DNA of 33,596 bases from a virus. The notes beneath the pieces were generated by a model. It was not told the origin of the DNA. It made no database searches and saw only the letters and a list, made by a program, of their open reading frames with translations. Position numbers and translations under genes: made by a program. Of this stretch, positions 24,215-32,084 are shown in pieces. How positions within the stretch are numbered: position 1 is the stretch's first letter; each line of letters opens with the position of its first letter. The DNA is taken from IMG/VR virus record IMGVR_UViG_3300005264_000030, positions 1-33,596 of that record; one strand, given 5' to 3'.

Positions 24215-24352
24215 AATTATTATAGAAAAGCGAGGTTATTTATGAAATAAAAAAATATGTGTATTCAGATTTTTCACGTTAAAGAAAGAGATTATAAAGA
24301 AGATCTTCAAAGAGAGATTGAACGATGTTTAGAATTTTTAAGGAGTTAATAA
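24215..24352 (+). other. Linker between the gp41 halves, in frame with both intein parts
   Basis: The 138 bases lie in the same reading frame as the N- and C-intein parts but contain TAA at 24212, 24248, 24347 and 24350. Between stops, a 30-codon ORF (24257-24349, MCIQIFHVKERDYKEDLQRE..) is open. It may be a leftover of the uninterrupted intein or a tiny gene. AAGGAG at 24340-24345 is a strong ribosome site for the C-half. TTTTTCACGTT occurs twice (24190-24200, 24270-24280). Confidence 0.55.
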
Positions 24353-24703
24353 ATGGTAGAAAGGAAATTTGAAGAAGTTTATGATATTGAAGATTATGAA
24401 ATTTGGACTGACAGTGGATGGGAAGACGTTAAACGGATAGGTAAAACAGTTCCTTATACTGTTTGGATTTTAAAACTTGAAGATAGTTATGATCTTGAAT
24501 GTGCAGATACACATATAGTTTTTGATGAGAGTTATGAAGAGGTTTTTGTTAAAGATCTTAAAGAAAGTGATTTAATTCAAACACTGAAAGGAGTTAAGAA
24601 AGTTTTAGATGTAAAAAAGACAAATAGAATAGAAAGTATGTATGATATTGAACTTCAAGAAGGTAATAGACGATATTTTACAAATGGTATTTTATCTCAT
24701 AAC
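24353..24703 (+). other. Atypical split intein C-fragment in gp41 (117 residues)
   Basis: It contains IEDYEIWTDSGWEDVKRIGKT, block B DLECADTHIVF near 48-57, block F SMYDIELQEGNRRYFTNG and the C-terminal SHN before the +1 Thr. All catalytic blocks except A are on this fragment. The canonical His-Asn pair is intact. No endonuclease domain is present. Confidence 0.87.
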
Positions 24704-25516
24704 ACTCTTTGGTTATGTCACATTGCAGCATCTTTAGTTCAAAAAGGTTTTAATGTTGCTTATTATACAGCAGAAATGGCTGAAGAGTCGATTACAAAAA
24801 GACTTGATTCAAACATTTTGGAACTTCAAATGAGACAGTTGGGTATTAATCTCAATAAAGGAGTTTATTTGGATAAAGTTAATAAATTTATCAAGATGTC
24901 TGAAAAAGGTAGATTATTTGTTAAAGAATATCCTACTGGTTTTGGAACAAGAGATAATATATTGCAACATCTTGAAGATTTGAAACTGAAAGAAGGTTTT
25001 GTTCCTGATGCAATTGTAGTTGATTCAGTTAATATATTTGCTTCAAGTCGATTGCCAAATTCACTTTTAGGAAATAGTTACATTTATCAAAAGGCTGTTG
25101 CAGAAGAATTTAGAGCTATTGGAGTAGAGAAGGATCTGTCAGTTATTTCAGCAACGCAACTTAATCGGGAATCGGCAAATAAAACCGCAGACAATATGGA
25201 TACTACAGGAACTTCGGATTCTTGGGGTATTCCAGCAACAGCAGATTGGATGGGAGCTATAATTCAACCTCAAGAAATGTATGAACAAGGTAAGTATTTA
25301 TTGAAAAATATTAAAACAAGATTTGACGAAACGTTATATCAAGTTGAAACTGTCGGAGTCGATAGAAGTCATATGAGATTATTTGATGTTGATGAAAGTG
25401 AAAAAGATATTCCAATTGCTTTAAAAGATAAAATGGAAGCAAAGGATAAATTAAGAACTAGTAATATGATTAAAGAAGATGATACCGTTTTTTTATTTGA
25501 CGAGGATTTTGAATGA
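24353..25516 (+). CDS. 41: gp41 replicative helicase, C-terminal half preceded by long C-intein (split gene)
   Basis: A 117-residue C-intein is followed, from Thr118, by the rest of the helicase: TLWLCHIAASLVQKGFNVAYYTAEMAEE (T4 LGLCSLAADYLQLGHNVLYISMEMAEE), VKEYPTGFGTRDNI, DAIVVDSVNIF (Walker B), SATQLNRESANKTADNMD and GIPATADWMGAIIQ (T4 GLPATADFMLAVIE). After splicing, the helicase would be 196 + 270 = 466 residues, against 475 in T4. The ATG has a strong AAGGAG ribosome site, so both halves should be made from one mRNA. RNase H and primase genes follow. Confidence 0.92.
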   Translation: MVERKFEEVYDIEDYEIWTDSGWEDVKRIGKTVPYTVWILKLEDSYDLECADTHIVFDESYEEVFVKDLKESDLIQTLKGVKKVLDVKKTNRIESMYDIELQEGNRRYFTNGILSHNTLWLCHIAASLVQKGFNVAYYTAEMAEESITKRLDSNILELQMRQLGINLNKGVYLDKVNKFIKMSEKGRLFVKEYPTGFGTRDNILQHLEDLKLKEGFVPDAIVVDSVNIFASSRLPNSLLGNSYIYQKAVAEEFRAIGVEKDLSVISATQLNRESANKTADNMDTTGTSDSWGIPATADWMGAIIQPQEMYEQGKYLLKNIKTRFDETLYQVETVGVDRSHMRLFDVDESEKDIPIALKDKMEAKDKLRTSNMIKEDDTVFLFDEDFE

Positions 25517-25544
25517 TTGTAAACATTTAATAAAAGAGGAATGA

Positions 25545-26435
25545 ATGATTGTAGTTTCAGATTTTTCAGTAATGTATTATAGAATGCTTTTTGGGAGTAA
25601 AACAGCAGTAATTGAGAATACAGACTATTTTTCACATCTTTTAATGACTGCTCTTTTGCAGAATGTTCGTCAGTTTGAATTAGATAAAGAGAATCGATTG
25701 ATACTTGCAGTTGATTGTAGAAAGAAAAATAACTGGAGGACCGAATATTATGAAAAAAACTCAAAGGGTTTTGAAGAGTATAAAAAACCGATTAGACAAA
25801 CATATAAAGGTAATAGAGTTAAAGATAATACGATTCCCTGGGATAAGATTTTTGAAATTCTTGAAGACTTTTTAGAGACAATAAAGAATTATAGTGATAT
25901 TCAGGTAATACAGCATAAAAGAGCAGAAGCGGATGATGTAATTGCAACAGTAGTTAGGTTATATGAGATGAATAAAGAGATTTGTATTGTTTCAAATGAT
26001 AGGGACTTTCATCAACTTATAACACCTAACGTTAGAGTATATGATCCATTGAAGAAGAAGGAAATTAAGATAGAAAAGTCGAGAACATTATTATTAGAAC
26101 ATATATTAACAGGACAAAAAAGGAAAGATAATATATTTCCTGTAAGATCTAAAACCGGACCGGCCAAAGCTCAGAAAATGATGAAAGAACTTAAAGGTTT
26201 ATTAAAGATTGATAAAGATCTTGCAGAAAGGTTTGAGTTTAACAAGAAATTAATTGATTTGGATTGTTGTCCAAATGATATTAAACGGGAAATTGAAGAG
26301 ATGCTTGAAGAGAGACAATTTAATTTTAATCACAGTGGTTTAATAAGTTTTTGTCAGAGATATGGATTAAGACAGCATATGGATAATATGTTTAAATTAA
26401 GACTTTCTGATAGTAATAAAAGTTCTTTGTGGTAA
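25545..26435 (+). CDS. rnh: T4 RNase H-like 5'-nuclease (FEN family)
   Basis: The 296-residue protein starts MIVVSDFSVMYYRML with the first catalytic Asp at residue 6, then LAVDCRKKNNWRTEYY, YKGNRV, the HKRAEADDVIATVV acidic cluster and CIVSNDRDFHQL, and ends in a helical region with a Cys-Cys pair. This is the FEN/5'-nuclease fold of T4 RNase H, which removes RNA primers and adjacent DNA at the lagging strand. It follows gp41 by 28 bases and has AGAGGA upstream. Its size is close to T4 RNase H (305). Confidence 0.9.
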   Translation: MIVVSDFSVMYYRMLFGSKTAVIENTDYFSHLLMTALLQNVRQFELDKENRLILAVDCRKKNNWRTEYYEKNSKGFEEYKKPIRQTYKGNRVKDNTIPWDKIFEILEDFLETIKNYSDIQVIQHKRAEADDVIATVVRLYEMNKEICIVSNDRDFHQLITPNVRVYDPLKKKEIKIEKSRTLLLEHILTGQKRKDNIFPVRSKTGPAKAQKMMKELKGLLKIDKDLAERFEFNKKLIDLDCCPNDIKREIEEMLEERQFNFNHSGLISFCQRYGLRQHMDNMFKLRLSDSNKSSLW

Positions 26436-26461
26436 ATTTTAATAATTAATGGAGATAATAA

Positions 26462-26716
26462 ATGAAAGAAAGAAAAGTGAAGTATGTGCAGACCAGTATT
26501 AAAAGATGTGTAGCAAAGATTCGACCATCGTATTGTTTTTATGAAGGAAATCCTTGCTGTTTTTCATGTGATAAGAATACTGAATGTATGGAAGTTGCAT
26601 TAAGAGATAGGTTGATGAAACCTTGTAGAGTTAATATACCGGTTCAGATGAAAGATGGGACTTTAGAATCGGTTAATTTATTTGATCAGACTGACTTATG
26701 TGAATTTTCTATTTAA
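26462..26716 (+). CDS. Cys-rich, probably zinc-binding small protein
   Basis: The 84-residue protein has eight Cys, most clustered as CFYEGNPCCFSCDKNTEC, and a GGAG ribosome site. The cluster suggests a zinc or other metal site. It lies 26 bases after RNase H and 9 before the primase gene, in the replisome operon. No family recognised. A role with primase or helicase is guessed from place only. Confidence 0.65.
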   Translation: MKERKVKYVQTSIKRCVAKIRPSYCFYEGNPCCFSCDKNTECMEVALRDRLMKPCRVNIPVQMKDGTLESVNLFDQTDLCEFSI

Positions 26717-26725
26717 GGGGTTTAA

Positions 26726-27742
26726 GTGCTTAGTAAGATTGATGAGTTTGAATTTGTTCAAAGGATTCATTTACCTAAAAAAACTAAGCATCCGATAGGT
26801 TATAATTTTGAGTGTCCTATATGTGATGAAGGTAAATCTAAGGGCAAGAAGAAGCGAGGTTTTATTTTATCAACTTCAAACAAATTAGATTGTACGTGGT
26901 ATTATTGTCAGAATTGTGGAGCATCTTTTCCTTTTAGGACTTTTTTAAAAGATTATGACTTCAGTCTTTATGAAGAATATCTTGAAAAAGAACGAAAGAT
27001 ATTTATAGAAAAGATTAAAGAAAAGAATATACCCAAATCATCTCAAATTCGTCCAATAAAGCCGGCTAAAAATGAAGAAAAAAGTATTATTAAGTATTAT
27101 CATCTTAATGAATCAGATGGCTTTATACCTGTAGCAAATAGTCTTTCAGCAACTAAATATTGTTTGAAGAGAAAGATACCAATTGAAGCAGCTAGAAGAT
27201 TTTACTTTAATGAAAAAATAACAGTAGAAAGTGATGGTAAGAAGTTTTACTATCACGATATGTTAGTAATGCCATTTTACAACGGAGATAAGATTTATGG
27301 ATATCAAGCTCGGTGTATTAAAAATAAAACATTCTACACCTTTAGTCAAGAAGGTTATAAAATCTACAATTTCTTCAATGTGGATAAAAATTCTAACGTT
27401 TATATCTTTGAAAGTATTATCGATTCTCTTTTCGTTCCTAACTCTATTGCTATGGTTGGTTCTTCAATTCAAATGATATATGTTAACCAACTTAAAAATC
27501 CTATATTTGTGTTTGACAACGATCAGGTAGATGATACATATAATAGAATGTTAAAAAAAATTAAAAAAGGTTATGACATTGTTATATGGCCAGATACTTT
27601 TAAATATAAGGATGTTAATGAAGCTATTTGTGATGGAGTGACAAAAGAAGAAAATTATGATATAATAAAAAATAATATATTTAAAGAAACACAAGCAAAA
27701 ATAAGATTGAGCGTTTTGAAAAGTAGAAAAAGGAAGAAATGA
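26726..27742 (+). CDS. 61: gp61-like DNA primase
   Basis: Translation starts at GTG 26726 with AAGGGG upstream. The 338-residue protein has an N-terminal zinc finger (C30-P-I-C33, C61-Q-N-C64) and a Toprim region with VYIFESIIDSLFV (Glu motif) and FVFDNDQVDDT (D-x-D motif), with FYYHDMLVMPFYNGDKIYGYQARC between. This is T4 gp61 layout and length (342). It makes RNA primers for the lagging strand on the gp41 helicase. The stop overlaps the next start (ATGA). Confidence 0.9.
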   Translation: MLSKIDEFEFVQRIHLPKKTKHPIGYNFECPICDEGKSKGKKKRGFILSTSNKLDCTWYYCQNCGASFPFRTFLKDYDFSLYEEYLEKERKIFIEKIKEKNIPKSSQIRPIKPAKNEEKSIIKYYHLNESDGFIPVANSLSATKYCLKRKIPIEAARRFYFNEKITVESDGKKFYYHDMLVMPFYNGDKIYGYQARCIKNKTFYTFSQEGYKIYNFFNVDKNSNVYIFESIIDSLFVPNSIAMVGSSIQMIYVNQLKNPIFVFDNDQVDDTYNRMLKKIKKGYDIVIWPDTFKYKDVNEAICDGVTKEENYDIIKNNIFKETQAKIRLSVLKSRKRKK

Positions 27743-29079
27743 ATATTGAAGAAGAAATGGATAAAGCAGTGTTAGATCATATAGATCCCGACACTAAGTT
27801 AATATATTTTACACCAGAACAATGGGAGACTTGTTTAAAAAAGTTTAATTGCTCAAAACCTGGACCCGAGAAGGATCAATGGTTGCTTGCAATGGCAGAC
27901 TATATAATTGATAACAAGATTCCATTTCCACGTAAAAAATCCATTACAGATCAAAGTTTTGTAGATAACATGTTTTTTAAATTTTGTAGAGAAGATGAAA
28001 ATAAATGGGTTAAAGATCCTAAAAGTTATCATACTGTTCTTGAAAAATATGATGATTACAAAAAACCTTTCAAAAACTGGGGTATTGCAATAATAAATGC
28101 TCCAATTACCTATAACATGATTAGTGATTATTATACTTATGAAGATCGCATGTCATGTCCCTATCACGCTTCAGCAGCTCCTTTAGAAGTTTGGTATGAT
28201 CGAAAAAAGCTTTCAAAGATTTTAAGTTATTTTTACAGAAAGCCTTCATGGCAGGATGGTGGTGGAGTTCTTAACAAACAAAGTTGGTTAGGCGCCTTTA
28301 GTCTTGGAACATATCAAGCGAGTAACTTTAAACCTACTGTAGTCAAGACTATATATTACCTTACAAGAGCAAAAAAGGTTTTGGACACTTCTAGCGGTTG
28401 GGGAGATCGTCTTGCAGGATTTTATGGTTCTTTTAATACTAAAGAATATGTTGGAACTGATCCAAATATTACTGTATGGAGAAAGTATCAGTTAATGTGT
28501 AAGAATTACGAACGACTTTTAGGTTGTGAAGATCCTAAAATAGAAGTCTTTGAAGATCGTTTTACATGTACGGGAAAAAAGAAGGTTACAATATATAACA
28601 TAGGTGCAGAATCGTTGCCTTGGGAGACTTTTGAAAGAGATTTTGATTGTGCTTTTACTTCACCTCCATATTTCTCTACTGAACTGTACGCACAAGGACT
28701 TGAAGGAGAAGAAAATCAATCATGGAAAAAGTTTGATACTTATGAGTCTTGGGAGAGAGATTTCTTTATTCCAGTATCTGAGTGGAGTTATAAGGTACTT
28801 GGAGAAGGTAAACATTTTTTATGTAATATTATGGACCCTACAGTTAAAGGTAAAAGACGTTATAGTTCTGATGCGATGATAGACTATATGGAAGATAAAT
28901 ACCCCGGGTGTTTTATTGGACAAATCGGAATGAAATTTACACATCGAGCATCTACATTTACAAAAACTAAAGAAGATTTTGATCATTGGTGGGTTGAGAA
29001 TATATGGACGTTTAGGAAAGGTGTGAAGAAATTTGACTTAATGGATATTAACAAAACTTCGTTAAGTGATTTTTTTTAA
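27739..29079 (+). CDS. SAM-dependent methyltransferase with TSPPY motif
   Basis: The 446-residue protein has a Rossmann motif I-like LDTSSGWGDRLAGF (215-228), YVGTDPN and the catalytic FTSPPYF with SPPY at 308-311, typical of amino-methylating DNA methyltransferases (N6-adenine or N4-cytosine). A large N-terminal region (about 200 residues, with CSKPGPEKDQWLLAM and MSCPYHASAAPLEVWYD) is unlike classical restriction-system enzymes and may bind the target. No restriction enzyme gene is next to it. It heads a cluster with a thymidylate-synthase-like protein, an amidotransferase and a PLP enzyme, so it may be part of a base-modification pathway. DNA as substrate is likely but not shown. Confidence 0.8.
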   Translation: MNIEEEMDKAVLDHIDPDTKLIYFTPEQWETCLKKFNCSKPGPEKDQWLLAMADYIIDNKIPFPRKKSITDQSFVDNMFFKFCREDENKWVKDPKSYHTVLEKYDDYKKPFKNWGIAIINAPITYNMISDYYTYEDRMSCPYHASAAPLEVWYDRKKLSKILSYFYRKPSWQDGGGVLNKQSWLGAFSLGTYQASNFKPTVVKTIYYLTRAKKVLDTSSGWGDRLAGFYGSFNTKEYVGTDPNITVWRKYQLMCKNYERLLGCEDPKIEVFEDRFTCTGKKKVTIYNIGAESLPWETFERDFDCAFTSPPYFSTELYAQGLEGEENQSWKKFDTYESWERDFFIPVSEWSYKVLGEGKHFLCNIMDPTVKGKRRYSSDAMIDYMEDKYPGCFIGQIGMKFTHRASTFTKTKEDFDHWWVENIWTFRKGVKKFDLMDINKTSLSDFF

Positions 29080-29082
29080 TTT

Positions 29083-29168
29083 AATAAATATTAGTATACA
29101 AGTGTTGAGGTGCAACCAACACCTCAACACTCTAATCACAAACCTTTCTATAAGGAGAAACGGCTTAT
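29083..29168 (+). promoter_or_regulatory. Structured leader of the first right-end endonuclease: late-like promoter, 12-bp hairpin, conserved tail
   Basis: AATAAATA (29083-29090) is followed 10 bases later by a perfect 12-bp hairpin (arms 29101-29112 and 29120-29131, loop CAACCAA). A conserved tail from 29132 includes CACAAACCTTTCTAT and GGAGAAACGGCTTAT. A second copy at 32901-32987 has the same layout with a different stem. Confidence 0.75.
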
Positions 29169-29877
29169 AACTATTACTATTTATTCTGAAGAAAATCCAA
29201 TTGGTAAAATTTATTTAACAACTAATATTGTCAATGGAATGCAATATGTTGGACAAACAATACAACTTAATAATAAATCTTATAAAGGTTCTGGAAATTT
29301 ATTAAAAGAGGCGTTCGAAGAATTTGGTAAAGAAAATTTTATTGTTGAAGATTTGGAATATGTTTATTGTCGTTCAGAACTAGATCGAAGAGAAATTTAT
29401 TGGATTAATAAAAAAAATACTTTAAAACCTAATGGTTATAATATAACAAATGGGGGTTCTGGAGCGTATGTTCCAACTGAAAAAGTAAAAAAGAAAATTA
29501 GTAAATCACTAAAGGGAAGAATATTTTCAAAAGAGACTTTAAAAAAGAAAAGTGAAATTCAAAAGGGTGAGAAAAATTCATTTTATGGAAAAAAACATTC
29601 TAAGGAAACTATATTATTAATTAAAGAAAAATTAAAAAATAAACATCCTTGGTTAGGAAGAAAACATTCTGAAGAGTCTAAAAGAAAAATAAGTAAGACT
29701 GCAAAAGGTAGAAAACCTTCATTAAAAACTAGAATAAAAATGAAGCAATCTGCTAAAATTAGGAAATTCAAAAAAACTGGACCGCAAAAAATAATTACAT
29801 GTCCATATTGTAATCAGAGTGGTGGATATAATAATATTGTCAGATATCATTTTAATAATTGTAAACAAAAGGAGAAT
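29110..29877 (+). CDS. GIY-YIG homing endonuclease, in frame with the next gene
   Basis: The nuclease begins IGKIYLTTNIVNGMQYVGQTIQL, followed by YKGSGNLLKEAFEEFGKENF, several NUMOD3-like repeats (KISKSLKGRIFSKET, FYGKKHSKET, WLGRKHSEESKRKISKTAKG) and a C-terminal zinc finger CPYCNQSGG..RYHFNNC. The frame has no stop before the thymidylate-synthase-like ATG at 29878, so a fused 484-residue protein (29110-30564) is possible. The start is unclear. GTG 29110 lies inside the leader hairpin. The position matching the second copy's ATG is ATA (29167). Expression may therefore be low. The relative at 32986 is broken. Confidence 0.85.
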
Positions 29878-30564
29878 ATGCACGTAATAGAAGCTAAGAA
29901 CCCCGCTGACGGATGGATAAGAGTAGTTAATTATCTTTTAGAGAATGGAGAGAAACGTGGAGGACTTATAGAGTTGCTTAATGTTGGAATTGAAATAAAT
30001 TCTCCTGACATTGATGAAAATTTTGATAAAAGGTTTCGTGAAGTGTTTGGAGATGATCGAATAGATTATGCAGCCAGTGTTACGTTTGTAGAACCCAAAC
30101 AAGGTAAGAACTTGTTTGGAGAAGAATTGATATATCAACAAAATGATCCAAGTGCTAAATGGAATCGCAGTTATTGGGGAAGACTTATATCATGGAATGG
30201 AGAGTTTAATCAAGTTGAACAGACTATAAAAAGACTTAAAAAGAATCAAGAGTCAAAGACAATTGTAATGTCTGTATATAATCCTAAGACTGATGGTAAG
30301 TTGACGATGGGTTTACCTTGTATGTTGACTATTGATTGTAAGCCACGAAATGGAAAATTGCATGTTACTGCAAATTTACGTTCAAACGCGGTGAGTAAAT
30401 CTGGTTATGCCGATTATTGGGCGATTGCTCAGATGACTAAATTTCTTGCAGAACAATCAGGTTGTCTTGAATTTGGTACTGCTACAGTATTTGCACATTC
30501 AAGTCACTTAAGGAGTGAAAACAACGAATTAAAAAATACTAAAAAATTATTAGGAATGTTGTGA
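29878..30564 (+). CDS. Thymidylate-synthase/pyrimidine-hydroxymethylase-like protein
   Basis: Its own ATG (29878) has AAGGAG just upstream, giving 228 residues. The ThyA fold is seen from WNRSYWGRLISW (YGxxxR region), the nucleophile loop GLPCMLT with Cys148, GKLHVTANLRSNAV with R168 and YADYWAIAQMTKFLAEQSG for the FNIA..L....G helix. The usual Asp after RS (RSxD) is replaced (RSNA). The residue that selects uracil (Asn) or cytosine (Asp in T4 gp42) reads as Ala in my alignment. It may therefore act on an unusual pyrimidine nucleotide or be a dUMP/dCMP hydroxymethylase variant. Its amidotransferase and PLP neighbours fit a hypermodified base pathway. Confidence 0.7.
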   Translation: MHVIEAKNPADGWIRVVNYLLENGEKRGGLIELLNVGIEINSPDIDENFDKRFREVFGDDRIDYAASVTFVEPKQGKNLFGEELIYQQNDPSAKWNRSYWGRLISWNGEFNQVEQTIKRLKKNQESKTIVMSVYNPKTDGKLTMGLPCMLTIDCKPRNGKLHVTANLRSNAVSKSGYADYWAIAQMTKFLAEQSGCLEFGTATVFAHSSHLRSENNELKNTKKLLGML

Positions 30565-32084
30565 TGTGTGGAATTGTAACAGTAGTAGGTAAAGAAAAAA
30601 ATAAAGTTACTGAAAATTGTCAAAATATCCTTAAAAAATTAAAGCATAGAGGTGAGGATTATAGTTGTGTTGAGTTTTATAAATTTGATAATTGTGCTGT
30701 ATCTATAGGACACAATAGATTATCCATTAACGATCTTTCAGAATCTGGAAATCAACCAATGCATTATGAATATTTAAGGTTGATAGTTAACGGTGAAATT
30801 TGGAATTATAAGGAATTTAAAGAACGATATAAGAAAAAATATACTTTTCAATCTAACTCTGATAGTGAAGTTATTTTATTTGCTTATCTAGAAGATGATT
30901 TGAAAAAACTTGATGGGATGTTTTCATTTGTTTTACTAGATATGTCACTGAATAAATTAATTGTTTCAAGAGATTGGGTAGGTAAAGTTCCTTTATATAT
31001 GTCAGTCACTTCTAACATTTATATATCCTCAGAGTTACAATCGTTTCCTAAAGAATTACAGAAAACATGTAAATTTGTTCCTAGAAATTCTTTAATAGAA
31101 ATAGATTTAAAGGATTTGTCGTTAGATGTTAAAGATGATTATTATTTTAAATTTGATTCTTCTAAACAATATGAAGGAATATCACATAATTTAGTTGCTT
31201 TTAACACATATGAGTTACTTGACAATGCTGTTCAAAAGAGACTTATGTCAGATGTTCCTATTGCGACTTTAAATTCTGGAGGTATTGATAGTTCTATCAT
31301 AACTTATTTATCGTCTAAGTATATAACAGATGTTACAAGTTATACCGTCCATTTTGATGAAGAGTCAAAAGACCTTGAAATGGCTCGGTTACTTGCAGAT
31401 AAAACTGGAATAAATCTTGTAGAGGTTAAAGTTCCTAAAGATGATGAATTGATTAAGGAAAGATTTCTTGAAGTGATTAAAGTCATCGGATATCCATTAA
31501 CAGTACAGGTAGAAGTGGGTATTTTATGTTCGTTTATGGCAGAAAAGATTAAAGAAGATGGTTTTAAAGTAGTTCTTTCAGGTGAAGGTGCAGACGAGGC
31601 ATATGGATCTTACGGAATGTTGAGAATGTATGCTAATAAACCCGACTGGAGTGATATTCGTAAAGAGTTGTTCGAGAAACAGTATTATGGAAATCTTCTC
31701 AGAGGTAATAACATCTTTATGAAGTATGGAACAATTGAATTAAGGACACCTTTTTTTGATAAATATTTCTTGAATTATACGTTAAATTTGAGTAATAAAT
31801 ATACTAGTCAGAAGTCAATATGGAAGTTACCATTAGTTAACGCTTTCAAGGGTTTACTTCCAGACGAGATACTCACACAATCTAAAAGAGCCTTTCAGAA
31901 AGGAACCAATTTTAAAGATTATTTTGAAGAATTAATACTTGATGATACTGATATAAATTTTAATAGAAGGAGTTCAGTTCTTCATGTAATTAATGATCAA
32001 TTTAAGGAAGAATTTGGAATAACTGCAAAACAGTTAAGAAAACCTATTAAAACAACTAATGAAGGATTATCAAAATGGTTTTAA
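30564..32084 (+). CDS. AsnB-type glutamine-hydrolysing amidotransferase
   Basis: I start at ATG 30564, one codon after an in-frame GTG, because this exposes Cys2 as the Ntn nucleophile (MCGIVTVVG). The 506-residue protein has the glutaminase domain (HRGEDYS, GHNRLSI, VNGEIWNYKE) and the synthetase domain with the PP-loop LNSGGIDSS, LSGEGADEAYGSY and ELRTPFFDKYF. Both active sites look intact. In cells, AsnB makes asparagine. In a phage operon with a ThyA-like and a PLP enzyme, it more likely amidates or transfers nitrogen to a nucleotide or base intermediate, but plain asparagine synthesis cannot be excluded. The start overlaps the previous stop (TGATG). Confidence 0.85.
   Translation: MCGIVTVVGKEKNKVTENCQNILKKLKHRGEDYSCVEFYKFDNCAVSIGHNRLSINDLSESGNQPMHYEYLRLIVNGEIWNYKEFKERYKKKYTFQSNSDSEVILFAYLEDDLKKLDGMFSFVLLDMSLNKLIVSRDWVGKVPLYMSVTSNIYISSELQSFPKELQKTCKFVPRNSLIEIDLKDLSLDVKDDYYFKFDSSKQYEGISHNLVAFNTYELLDNAVQKRLMSDVPIATLNSGGIDSSIITYLSSKYITDVTSYTVHFDEESKDLEMARLLADKTGINLVEVKVPKDDELIKERFLEVIKVIGYPLTVQVEVGILCSFMAEKIKEDGFKVVLSGEGADEAYGSYGMLRMYANKPDWSDIRKELFEKQYYGNLLRGNNIFMKYGTIELRTPFFDKYFLNYTLNLSNKYTSQKSIWKLPLVNAFKGLLPDEILTQSKRAFQKGTNFKDYFEELILDDTDINFNRRSSVLHVINDQFKEEFGITAKQLRKPIKTTNEGLSKWF

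Noticed and set aside
29101-29131. Hairpin as a simple rho-independent terminator of the methyltransferase gene
   Set aside because: No T-tract follows, the downstream tail is highly conserved and leads to a ribosome site, and an equivalent hairpin precedes the other endonuclease.
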